From assembly GCA_045110675.1 (NCBI GenBank), contig JBGCGJ010000023.1:41741-105740 (forward strand): a stretch of 64,000 nucleotides of DNA. The letters run 5' to 3'. The notes beneath the pieces were generated by a model. That model was not told the origin of the DNA. It searched no databases and was given only the letters and a program-made list of their open reading frames with translations. The position numbers and the translations under genes are program-made. This DNA comes from JBALVT01 sp045110675 (GTDB lineage: Bacteria; Pseudomonadota; Gammaproteobacteria; Pseudomonadales; Halieaceae). Below, piece by piece: positions 44,321 to 51,987 of this stretch; the stretch's first letter is position 1, and every line of letters begins with the position of its first letter.

Positions 44321-45892
44321 ATGAAACGACATACAATGTTGCGAGGTTTTGCCCTACTGGGCGCAGCTGTCACGCTAAGCTTTACGGCGCTAGTTGCCCA
44401 GGCAAAAACTGAAAAACCCAATATTTTGGTGATTTGGGGCGACGATATCGGCTGGTCGAATATCAGCGCCTATCACCGGGGTATGCTCGGTGGTACTACC
44501 CCCAATATCGATCGCCTTGCCAACGAGGGTGCGATGTTTACCGATTACTACGGTGAGCAGAGCTGTACAGCGGGACGCTCTGCATTTATTACCGGTCAGC
44601 ACCCCCTGCGCACCGGCCTGTTGAAGGTGGGTCTCCCCGGGGCCGATATTGGTTTGCAGGCCGAAGATCCGACGATTGCTGAACTGCTGAAGCCCCATGG
44701 CTATGTGTCTGGTCAGTTTGGTAAAAACCACCTCGGTGACAAGGATAAATTCCTGCCGACGGCTCACGGTTTTGATGAGTTTCTCGGCAACCTTTATCAC
44801 CTGAACGCAGAGGAGGAGCCAGAGACCTACTTCTATCCCAAGGATCCGGCCTTCCACAAACGTTTCGCCCCACGCGGTGTGATTCATTCCTATGGTGATG
44901 GCAAAATCGAAGACACCGGCCCACTGACCCGCAAGCGGATGGAAACAGCGGATCAGGAGTTTGCCGATGCAGCCCTGAAGTTTATCGATAAGTCGCACAA
45001 AGAAGAAAAACCGTTTTTTGTGTGGTTTAACTCCACACGCATGCATGTGTGGACTCGCCTGGCACCAAAATGGCAAGGTAGCTCGGGCTACGGCCTCTAC
45101 GCCGATGGAATGATGGAGCACGACTATCATGTAGGGTTGTTGCTGGACAAACTCGATGAGCTGGGAATTGCCGACAACACCATTGTGGTTTACAGCACCG
45201 ATAACGGCTCGCAAACCAATACTTATCCAGACGGTGGATCGGAGCCTTTTAGAGGGGAGAAAGGTTCAACCTGGGAAGGCGGAATGCGAGTACCAGCGCT
45301 GATTCGATGGCCTGGAGTGGTGAAGGAAAAAACGGTTATCAACGATATATATTCCCATCAGGATTGGCTGCCGACGTTCCTGGCGGCGGCAGGCGACAGT
45401 AATATTAGTGCCAAACTGAAGAAGGGGCATCGCGCAGCCGATAAAACCTTCAAGGTGCATCTGGATGGCTTTGATCAGTCCAGAGCTTTGGCAGGAAAGG
45501 AGCCAGGTCGGCGAACGAATATCTTTTACTTCGACGATAACGCCAATTTCAACGCCATGCGCTGGAATGATTGGAAAGTGCATTTTGGTTGGTCCATGGA
45601 GGGCTGGGGTGGCCCGCGAGAAGCGCTCAACTTCCCCCGGGTGGTGAACTTGCGCACCGATCCCTATGAGGAATCACTGGACTCAGGAATGTACTCTCGC
45701 TTCTTTGCCGACCAGTTGTGGTTGTTTGTGCCCGCTCAACAAGAGGTGGGTAAGTGGCTGGGCACTTTCCGTGAGTTTCCTCCCCGTCAGGCCACCGCCA
45801 GCTTTACCATCGACAATATGATGCAGGGCATGCAGCAGATGTTGCAGATGAGAGCCAGAGCGGGTGCGGCGGGGCAGCGGCCACCAAAGTAA
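44321..45892 (+). CDS. Arylsulfatase, type I formylglycine-dependent
   Basis: A 523-residue sulfatase with a signal peptide (cleavage near AQAKT, residue 28). NILVIWGDDIGWSNIS gives the calcium-binding Asp pair, and SCTAGRSAFITGQHPLRTG contains the C-x-A/P-x-R motif in which C82 should be converted to formylglycine. GKNHLGD, STDNGSQTNTYPDGG and KGSTWEGGMRVPALIRWPG are further family segments. It hydrolyses sulfate esters outside the cytoplasm; the substrate is not known. Formylglycine-generating enzyme is not in the window. It stands alone, followed by a hairpin shared with the convergent HD operon. Confidence 0.94.
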   Translation: MKRHTMLRGFALLGAAVTLSFTALVAQAKTEKPNILVIWGDDIGWSNISAYHRGMLGGTTPNIDRLANEGAMFTDYYGEQSCTAGRSAFITGQHPLRTGLLKVGLPGADIGLQAEDPTIAELLKPHGYVSGQFGKNHLGDKDKFLPTAHGFDEFLGNLYHLNAEEEPETYFYPKDPAFHKRFAPRGVIHSYGDGKIEDTGPLTRKRMETADQEFADAALKFIDKSHKEEKPFFVWFNSTRMHVWTRLAPKWQGSSGYGLYADGMMEHDYHVGLLLDKLDELGIADNTIVVYSTDNGSQTNTYPDGGSEPFRGEKGSTWEGGMRVPALIRWPGVVKEKTVINDIYSHQDWLPTFLAAAGDSNISAKLKKGHRAADKTFKVHLDGFDQSRALAGKEPGRRTNIFYFDDNANFNAMRWNDWKVHFGWSMEGWGGPREALNFPRVVNLRTDPYEESLDSGMYSRFFADQLWLFVPAQQEVGKWLGTFREFPPRQATASFTIDNMMQGMQQMLQMRARAGAAGQRPPK

Positions 45893-45896
45893 GCAT

Positions 45897-45934
45897 AAAA
45901 AAACGGGTAGTCGCGCTGCAAACGCCACTACCCG
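45897..45934 (-). terminator. Terminator of the aldolase-HD operon
   Basis: CGGGTAGT and ACTACCCG form an 8-bp stem extended, across a C-C mismatch, by GCG/CGC with a 7-nt loop. On the minus strand the stem runs into seven T residues, so it ends the HD-gene transcript (stop at 45953). On the plus strand the hairpin is followed only by CTTCTGGGGTTTT, so for the sulfatase gene it is a weaker signal. Confidence 0.82.
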
Positions 45935-45952
45935 CTTCTGGGGTTTTGTTGC

Positions 45953-46522
45953 TTAGAGGTAAAGCGAGTTTTTGGGTTTCGCGAAGACTCTTTCTACCAT
46001 CGGTACAAAATCTTCCAGAGGCATTGACTGAAACTCCGGGTCAAAGGCCTTCTGGTCGTATTTGTGGCAAAACTCCGCCGTATAGTTGAAGTACTCGTGG
46101 TCTTTAAATTCATCGCGCACATTTCGATCTTTTCCCAGGAAATGGAAAAAGTAATAGCCCTGGAATATGCCGTGATGTTTCACCATCCAGTAATTCTTCT
46201 CGCTGATAAAGGGTTGCAACATGGTCGCGGCCAGATCGGCGTGGTTCAGTGATCCCAGGGTATCTCCGATATCGTGGAGCAGAGCGCACACAACATACTC
46301 CTCGTCGCGGCCGTCTTGATGGGCCAAGGTCGCGGTTTGCAGGCTGTGCTCCAGTCTGTCCACCGGGAAGCCACCGAAATCGCCGTCCAGCAACCGCAGG
46401 TGATCGAGGATGCGCTGTCCCAGTCCTGCCCACAATTCCATGGCGTTCTCGGCAATAATCCCCCAGTCCTCGGGAGTGCCTTCCGTCATTGCCTTAAATT
46501 TTGCTCTCGCCGGTGCATTCAT
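45953..46522 (-). CDS. HD-domain protein, PhnZ/MIOX-like putative diiron oxygenase
   Basis: A 189-residue single-domain HD protein. H59 in RLEHSLQTATLA, H83-D84 in LLHDIGD, H94 in LNHADLAA, H117 in VKHHGIF and D161 in KAFDPEF form a set of six ligands with the spacing I remember for PhnZ, the mixed-valent diiron oxygenase that cleaves the C-P bond of a hydroxy aminophosphonate; myo-inositol oxygenase shares the fold. The residues at the PhnZ substrate positions (Tyr24 and Glu27 there) are Phe in both cases here, so the substrate should differ. A nucleotide phosphohydrolase remains the alternative. It lies 21 bp after a class II aldolase gene, with an AAGGA site. Confidence 0.78.
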   Translation of the reverse strand: MNAPARAKFKAMTEGTPEDWGIIAENAMELWAGLGQRILDHLRLLDGDFGGFPVDRLEHSLQTATLAHQDGRDEEYVVCALLHDIGDTLGSLNHADLAATMLQPFISEKNYWMVKHHGIFQGYYFFHFLGKDRNVRDEFKDHEYFNYTAEFCHKYDQKAFDPEFQSMPLEDFVPMVERVFAKPKNSLYL

Positions 46523-46543
46523 CTCGCTGTCCTTTTATCAGTA

Positions 46544-47335
46544 TTATTCGAACATTTCAGGTTGTTCTGCGGTGATCTGACTCAGCAGCGGTTGATAACT
46601 AAACCACCCGGCCAATTCACTGCCCACAGTCTTGTATGTGATTTTAGCGTTTTCATCATCGATAACAACCGGTGTACCAGCGGCCTCTGCCATCAATTGC
46701 GCCTGGCAGGTTCTCTCCATGGTGATGTACCACCAGGCGGCTGATTCAACGGACTCGCCCACGGTAAGAAGCCCATGATTGCGGAGGATGGCCGCTTTGT
46801 TGTCACCCAGAGCCGTGGCAATTCGGTCGCCTTCACTCATGTCCAGAACTACACCGGTGAAATCATCAAACACCACGTGATCATCGTAAAAAGCACAAGA
46901 ATCCTGAGTGATAGGGTCGAGTTTACGTCCCAGTGAAGCCCAGGATTTTCCGTAAACTGAGTGCGCATGTGCCGCTGCGGTGACCCTGGGGTGCATGGCG
47001 TGGATTTTCGAGTGTATGGTGTATGCGGCGCCGTTCAGCAAACCCTTACCTTCCAGTACCTCACCGTCGTGGCTTACACAGAGTAAATCGGACGCCTTTA
47101 TTTGCTTCCAAGAGACCCCCATAGGGTTCACCCAGAGACGATCCTTGTGCTCAGGATCACGGACGGTGATATGCCCGGCAACACCTTCATCAAAGCCAAA
47201 TTTTCCAAACAAACGGTAGGCTGATACCAGTTTGCGCTTCATATCCGCGCGTTCTGCTTCTATCGATTCGAACACGGGAGGATAGACCATCTCTTCGGTT
47301 TGATTCATAACAATCGAATTGGTTGGTGCGTTCAT
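46544..47335 (-). CDS. Class II aldolase/adducin family protein
   Basis: A 263-residue protein of the class II aldolase/adducin family (L-fuculose-phosphate aldolase fold). HAHSVYGK (HxH) and LRNHGLLTVG supply the three zinc His residues, and FDEGVAGHITVRDP near residue 50 is the common N-terminal motif. Members act as aldolases, epimerases or decarboxylases. The AGGAG site 5 nt before the ATG at 47335 fixes the start. With the HD gene downstream it forms a two-gene operon, and a Crp-type regulator is divergent. An oxygenase plus an aldolase could together break a carbon skeleton; this is inference only. Confidence 0.9.
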   Translation of the reverse strand: MNAPTNSIVMNQTEEMVYPPVFESIEAERADMKRKLVSAYRLFGKFGFDEGVAGHITVRDPEHKDRLWVNPMGVSWKQIKASDLLCVSHDGEVLEGKGLLNGAAYTIHSKIHAMHPRVTAAAHAHSVYGKSWASLGRKLDPITQDSCAFYDDHVVFDDFTGVVLDMSEGDRIATALGDNKAAILRNHGLLTVGESVESAAWWYITMERTCQAQLMAEAAGTPVVIDDENAKITYKTVGSELAGWFSYQPLLSQITAEQPEMFE

Positions 47336-47535
47336 GATATCTCCTGATTATTTTGACTGGCTGCGTAGTTTACAGAGCTGATTGCTGAATTGTTTGCTGG
47401 TCAGAGTGTAAGATACCCCCAAAGGTAGCAGAAAATCTGCCATCCAGATGACATTTGGCAAATAAAATAAAACTTCGGCTTGGCAGCAGTGAACGCAGAT
47501 TGCACCAATCCGACGAAGCCAGCACGGTGAGAACC

Positions 47536-48210
47536 ATGACAAACCAGTACACGGGCAGTGATTGGATAGGGCAGCTTCCCGAGCTGGAGCGGGAAGCTAC
47601 CTTGGCCCGAATGCACATCCGATCTTTCAACAAGGGCGACGTCATTTATCTGCAAGGCGTTACGCACGAGGCCTTGTGGCAGCTGCGCAGCGGCACGGTG
47701 CGGGTGACCAATCAGGCGCCCGAAGGCAAAGAAGTGGTATTTGCCATCTTTTACAGCGGCGATTGTTTCGGGGAGATCTGCCTGCTCGATGGACTCCCCG
47801 CTGCCAATACGGCGGTGGCAATGGAGCCGGTTGAAATAGCGGAGCTGAAAAAATCCGATTTCGATGAACTGTATCGCCAATACCCAGCCATTGCCGACCA
47901 ATTGACGCGCCTGATGTGTGCCAGAGTAAGACACATGCTGACGTTCTACACGGATGTGACTTTGCTTCCTTTAGAGCAGCGGATGGCGAATCGCATCATC
48001 TATATCGGCAGTGATCACCCGAGTCCAGGCGATGCCGCCGAGCTTCAGTTTACTCAGCAGGATCTTGCGAATATGGTTGGCGCTACTCGTCAGGCTGTTA
48101 GTAAAGTTTTGAATAAGTGGCGGGAGGCGGGGGCGATCTCATTGGAGTACGGTGGTATTAAAGTGCTTTCGCGGAGTGCTTTGGAGCGTATTGCCGTTGG
48201 TGACGCCTAG
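47536..48210 (+). CDS. Crp/Fnr family transcriptional regulator
   Basis: A 224-residue regulator with an N-terminal cyclic-nucleotide-binding fold (RSFNKGDVIYLQGVTHEALW; FGEICLLDGLPAANTAVAME is the phosphate-binding-cassette position) and a C-terminal winged helix (FTQQDLANMVGATRQAVSKVLN). The N-terminus lacks the FNR cysteine cluster, and the cassette lacks the Arg-Ser/Thr pair needed for cAMP (it reads LPAANTAVA), so it probably binds another ligand. Divergent from the aldolase-HD operon, with 200 bp between the starts, it is the likely regulator of that operon. ATG at 47536 is chosen; the frame is open from 47455. Confidence 0.9.
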   Translation: MTNQYTGSDWIGQLPELEREATLARMHIRSFNKGDVIYLQGVTHEALWQLRSGTVRVTNQAPEGKEVVFAIFYSGDCFGEICLLDGLPAANTAVAMEPVEIAELKKSDFDELYRQYPAIADQLTRLMCARVRHMLTFYTDVTLLPLEQRMANRIIYIGSDHPSPGDAAELQFTQQDLANMVGATRQAVSKVLNKWREAGAISLEYGGIKVLSRSALERIAVGDA

Positions 48211-48356
48211 GCTCGCATCAACGTAAATCGCGGCATCCGCCGCTGTTACGTTTTCGTAATCGATCTTCCAGATATCCGGTCCACGAAAATTAGAACATGA
48301 GATTTAGCTCAAGGGCGAGAGTCGGTTTATAAAACTTCTTCTCAAGACCGTCGAGC

Positions 48357-48381
48357 GCATGGACGCCCCTGGCATCCATGC
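48357..48381. repeat. Perfect 7-bp inverted repeat in the 276-bp gap before ubiX
   Basis: GCATGGA (48357-48363) and TCCATGC (48375-48381) flank 11 bp. The repeat is in the gap between the ends of the Crp-type gene and the convergent ubiX gene. No T-run follows on either strand. A transcript hairpin limiting read-through is possible; otherwise the gap shows nothing recognisable. Confidence 0.35.
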
Positions 48382-48486
48382 TATTGAGGGTTTTGAAAAC
48401 TAAACTGGGCATCTGAGCTATGTTTTAACTATCGGTTTTTTAAACTGACGCTGCTTCAAGTGGGCAAAACTTTTGCTGAAAACCAG

Positions 48487-49059
48487 TTAATTCGTTTTTT
48501 TGGGCCCCTGCCACCGCGTAACATTACCCGAGTCCAAACCAAACAAATCCAAAACCCGCCCCACACTATGATTCACAATATCATCGAGAGTATTAGGCTG
48601 AGTATAAAACGCCGGCATAGGCGGCGCGATGATAGCGCCAAGTACAGAAGCCTCATATAAGAGTTTGCAGTGCCCCGTGTGAAGCGGCGTTTCCCTGGGC
48701 ATTAATACCAGCTGCTTGCGTTCTTTAAGACAGACATCTGCTGCGCGAACAATAAGACTGTCTGCGTAAGAATGGACAATGCCGGAGAGTGTTTTCATCG
48801 AGCAGGGCGCTACGATCATGCCATCGATGCCAAAAGAACCACTGGCGATACTCGCAGATTGATTTTTTTCGCCGTGAACGACATCGGCGAGCGCTTCGAC
48901 ATCGCTCACTTGATAGTCGGTTTCCAATTCGATATTCAGGCGTCCGTATCGGCTCATCACAAGATGCGTCTCTACCGCGTCAAAATCTCGCAACATTTCG
49001 AGCAGGCGGACTCCATAGACTGCTCCGCTCGAACCGCTGATGCCTATTACCAGTCGCAT
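48487..49059 (-). CDS. ubiX: UbiX family flavin prenyltransferase
   Basis: A 190-residue protein making prenylated FMN, the cofactor of UbiD-type decarboxylases. GISGSSGAVYGVRLLEML at the N-terminus is the flavin-binding start; APCSMKTLSGIVHSYADSLI and LVLMPRETPLHTGHCKLLYE are hallmarks of UbiX/Pad1, ending with LDLFGL. Length is right for the family. No ubiD gene lies in the window, and the neighbour upstream is fdhD, which has no known link. Cofactor supply for ubiquinone synthesis, or for an aromatic acid decarboxylase elsewhere, is likely. Confidence 0.95.
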   Translation of the reverse strand: MRLVIGISGSSGAVYGVRLLEMLRDFDAVETHLVMSRYGRLNIELETDYQVSDVEALADVVHGEKNQSASIASGSFGIDGMIVAPCSMKTLSGIVHSYADSLIVRAADVCLKERKQLVLMPRETPLHTGHCKLLYEASVLGAIIAPPMPAFYTQPNTLDDIVNHSVGRVLDLFGLDSGNVTRWQGPKKTN

Positions 49060-49101
49060 TATGCCTCTCCGTATAGATTATTATCGGCGCCGGGAAGTGT
49101 A

Positions 49102-49986
49102 TCAGATTGCACCGGTGACTCTCTCAGGGTGTGTGTAAATAGTGGCGCGCTGTTCGCGGACAAATCCACACAGTGTCACGCCGAATTTTTCCGCCACATC
49201 GATGGCTAAGGACGTGGGTGCGCTAACGGCCAGCATCATTTGCAGCTTGGCACGCACCGCCTTAACCACCATTTCAACGCTCAGGCGGCTCGACAAAACG
49301 GCGCCGCAATCCGTCAGGTTGCCGCGTTCAAGCAATACCATGCCGATGACTTTATCCAAGGCGTTGTGACGGCCGAGATCTTCGGCAACCGCAAGTACTG
49401 TTCCCTGAGCGTCGAAAATTGCCGCCGCGTGGGATCCTCCGGTGTGTCGAAAGATTCTCTGCTGCTTGCTCATGTTTTCCATCAGCAAATTGAACTGCCT
49501 GCGTGGCAGTTTTAAATCGTTGCCGACCTCTGAGAGCCCAAGTGCATTGTCCCTCAGTATTTCTGTAGGGCCGCATATACTGCAGGAGCTGTTGATCACC
49601 ACATTGCGGCGGCTGGCCTCTACTCGTTCGGGGTGGTGTAGTTGCAGTTGCACGACTTTGGTGTCGTCGGCGCAAACAGAGACGCTTTTTACATCGTCCA
49701 AGGTGCTGATTAAGCCCTCGGATAGTGCAAAGCCCATTGCCAGGGCGAGGCCCTCGGGCTCTTCGCCTTCACCGAGCAAACCATCTTCGTTGGTAAATCC
49801 CTGGGCTGTCGTTGCTGATTCGCTGGGGGTCCACATCAAGGTGTAGTGACCGATGCCCTCTACGTCCAGTGTCAAAGCGTCTTCTTCGACCACGTCACAT
49901 CTTAGCTGCTGTGGCGTCTGGTCATCCTCTGGTAAAAGGAGTGCGTCGACGGTAATGACACCTCGATTGCTGGGACTATCGGACAC
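49102..49986 (-). CDS. fdhD: Formate dehydrogenase accessory sulfurtransferase FdhD
   Basis: A 294-residue FdhD protein, which passes sulfur from IscS to the molybdenum cofactor of formate dehydrogenase. The C-x2-C motif needed for activity is in NSSCSICGPTEIL, and FRHTGGSHAAAIFD, EDLGRHNALDKVIG and SSRLSVEMVVKA are strong family marks. It is somewhat longer than E. coli FdhD at the N-terminus. No formate dehydrogenase is in the window, so the target enzyme is elsewhere or is another Mo/W protein. It lies 42 bp before ubiX on the same strand and 29 bp after an SDR gene's stop. Confidence 0.94.
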   Translation of the reverse strand: MSDSPSNRGVITVDALLLPEDDQTPQQLRCDVVEEDALTLDVEGIGHYTLMWTPSESATTAQGFTNEDGLLGEGEEPEGLALAMGFALSEGLISTLDDVKSVSVCADDTKVVQLQLHHPERVEASRRNVVINSSCSICGPTEILRDNALGLSEVGNDLKLPRRQFNLLMENMSKQQRIFRHTGGSHAAAIFDAQGTVLAVAEDLGRHNALDKVIGMVLLERGNLTDCGAVLSSRLSVEMVVKAVRAKLQMMLAVSAPTSLAIDVAEKFGVTLCGFVREQRATIYTHPERVTGAI

Positions 49987-50015
49987 TGAGGCTCCCTATC
50001 AATTGGGAGTTCATG

Positions 50016-50765
50016 CTAACCAGCGGTCTGTGCGCCATCGATGGGAAAGGCTATTCCTGTGACGAATCGCGCTTCATCAGAAGCCAGATACGCTATGGAT
50101 GCCGCAATCTCTTCAGGTTCCGCCCCATCTACCAGGGGGAACATTTTCATCAACAGTTGCTCGTCGACATCTTCGGGAATATTGTATTGTTCTGTTAGAG
50201 GGGTTTTGACCATGCCCGGGCAAACCGAGTTTACCCGCACACCTTGTTTTGAGTATTCGATAGCCAGAGACTTGCTAAACATCACCACGGCTGCCTTGGT
50301 GGCGCAGTAAGCTGAATTGTATGCCTGCCCCTCCAGTCCCGCGGATGAAGCCATATTAATGATGTTGCCGTTGCTTTTGATCAGGTGGGGCATAGCCGCG
50401 CGGCAGAGGTAAAACACACTACTGATATTGATATTCATCATGCGTTGCCACTCGTTATCGTCGATTTCCGTGAGGTGTTTGCACATGGCGATACCGGCGA
50501 TATTACATAACACGTCCAGTTTTCCCAAGGTTGTGACACATTCTTCAATCTTGTCAGCGCAGCTCTGGGAGTCAGTTACATCCAGATGCACGGTATGCAC
50601 AGTGGCATCTTCGGGTAGCTCGCTAACCGTTTGCGCCAGGCCCTGGGCGTCGATGTCGGCGAGAAAAAGCTGCGCCTCCTCGCGAGCCAATCGAATTGCG
50701 GTCGCTCTGCCGATACCTGAGGCCGCTCCGGTTACAAAGGCTACCCTGCCGGTAAATCGCGCCAT
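50016..50765 (-). CDS. Short-chain dehydrogenase/reductase (SDR)
   Basis: A 249-residue classical SDR. VTGAASGIGRATAIRLA is the NAD(P)-binding loop, NIAG and the Asn of MMNINISSVFYL follow, and the catalytic Ser-Tyr-Lys set is in MASSAGLEG and YNSAYCATKAAVVM. VCPGMVKTPL is the usual segment after it. Asp at the end of the second strand (LADID) suggests NAD preference. It is 25 bp from the quinone oxidoreductase gene in the same direction, so they share a transcript. The substrate is not known; family members include steroid and fatty alcohol dehydrogenases. Confidence 0.92.
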   Translation of the reverse strand: MARFTGRVAFVTGAASGIGRATAIRLAREEAQLFLADIDAQGLAQTVSELPEDATVHTVHLDVTDSQSCADKIEECVTTLGKLDVLCNIAGIAMCKHLTEIDDNEWQRMMNINISSVFYLCRAAMPHLIKSNGNIINMASSAGLEGQAYNSAYCATKAAVVMFSKSLAIEYSKQGVRVNSVCPGMVKTPLTEQYNIPEDVDEQLLMKMFPLVDGAEPEEIAASIAYLASDEARFVTGIAFPIDGAQTAG

Positions 50766-50790
50766 GCCTGTTCCTTAAAGTCGTTGTTAT

Positions 50791-51798
50791 TTAGTCGCTG
50801 CACCTGAGCACAATCTTGCCCATGTGATCGCCGCTTTCCATATGCTTGTGGGCCTCTTCGACCTCTGCAAGAGGATAAATACTGTCCACTAGTGGCTTTA
50901 TGGTGCCGGATTCTAGGTGCGGATAGATGTGTTCGCGTATTTCATTCACCATCACCGCTTTCTGTGCAAAGCTCTGCGCTCGCAAGGTCGATCCCGACAA
51001 GGTGACACGTTTCATCAGCAGCGGCGCAAAATTAACTTCAGCGCTAAATCCTCGCAAATAGGCGATGTTGACGATACGACCCTCTGGTGCCGCGACATTA
51101 ATGTTCTTTTGAATAAAGTCACCGCCGGCGAGATCCAGAATCACATTGATTTTGTCTTTCAGTCCCAGTTCCGTGAGGACTTCTTCAAAATCTTCAGTTT
51201 TGTAATTGATGGCCCGCGTTACTCCTCGAGCTTGCAGTGCCTGACACTTCAGGTCTGTTCCTGCGGTAGTGTAAACCTCAGCCCCCATTGCTTTGCACAT
51301 CATAATACCCAGTGTGCCTATGCCGCTGGCACCACCGTGAATGAGGACTCTCTCGCCTTTTTGTAATCTAGCGCGCTGAAAGATGTTGTGCCAAACCGTC
51401 AGTAGTGCTTCGGGTAACGCCGCCGCCTCGGCTTTACTGAAGCCATCGGGGATGGGTAGACATTGGCTGGCGGGGGCAATGCTGTAGTTGGCGTAGCCGC
51501 CTCCATGGGTGAGTGCGCAGGTTTTGTCACCGACGCTCCAGTCTTCAACCGCCTCGCCCACTGCGACTATGTGTCCAGCAACCTCCAGCCCCATAATGGG
51601 TGACGCATCCTCAGGGGGTGGATACAGGCCTTTGCGTTGCAATAGGTCGGCACGGTTGATTCCCGCCGCGCGAACCTTAATCAAGACCTCTCCAGGGCCG
51701 GGTTTCGGCATGGGTCCGGTTTCCAGATTGAGATTATTGTTTACTGGGTCTATCGCTATAAAGTCGTGTTCCTTGGGAATTGTGTTGTCCGCGCCCAT
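50791..51798 (-). CDS. NAD(P)H quinone oxidoreductase, PIG3/zeta-crystallin type (MDR superfamily)
   Basis: A 335-residue zinc-free medium-chain dehydrogenase/reductase. GEVLIKVRAAGINRADLLQR and YPPPEDASPIMGLEVAGHIV at the N-terminus and the NADP loop HGGASGIGTLGIMMCKAMGA fit the quinone oxidoreductase family, PIG3 subgroup. No zinc-binding Cys cluster is present. ATG at 51798 is used; the codon before it is a TTG. The start follows a GGGACGGA site. It heads the SDR transcript and is divergent from the sulfotransferase gene. Electron transfer to quinones or enone reduction are both possible. Confidence 0.92.
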   Translation of the reverse strand: MGADNTIPKEHDFIAIDPVNNNLNLETGPMPKPGPGEVLIKVRAAGINRADLLQRKGLYPPPEDASPIMGLEVAGHIVAVGEAVEDWSVGDKTCALTHGGGYANYSIAPASQCLPIPDGFSKAEAAALPEALLTVWHNIFQRARLQKGERVLIHGGASGIGTLGIMMCKAMGAEVYTTAGTDLKCQALQARGVTRAINYKTEDFEEVLTELGLKDKINVILDLAGGDFIQKNINVAAPEGRIVNIAYLRGFSAEVNFAPLLMKRVTLSGSTLRAQSFAQKAVMVNEIREHIYPHLESGTIKPLVDSIYPLAEVEEAHKHMESGDHMGKIVLRCSD

Positions 51799-51937
51799 CA
51801 ATATTCCGTCCCTTTCGTTTGTATTGTAAGCCCCTTCACTGCAGGCCAGATTACCTGGGAGTTGAAAGGGTCGGATAGTTTAGCCTACTGAGCTGCTGAT
51901 GGTTAGCGGGGCTTTCGCCACTGCGTAATATTTAATA

Positions 51938-51957
51938 CACTGATATTAATATTAGTG
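51938..51957. promoter_or_regulatory. 20-bp near-perfect palindrome before the sulfotransferase gene
   Basis: CACTGATATTAATATTAGTG equals its reverse complement except at one of ten pairs. It ends 30 bp before the sulfotransferase GTG start, within the 189-bp gap shared with the divergent quinone oxidoreductase gene. Size and symmetry suit an operator of a TetR- or similar dimeric regulator; the TetR gene at 55712 is one candidate. Confidence 0.5.
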
Positions 51958-51987
51958 GTTAGTTGGTCGATAGTTCGAGGAGTTTGC

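Noticed and set aside
44390..45214. Long open frame (274 codons) on the minus strand inside the arylsulfatase gene
   Set aside because: It is opposite a gene with clear catalytic motifs; the translation has no recognisable domain and no ribosome site.
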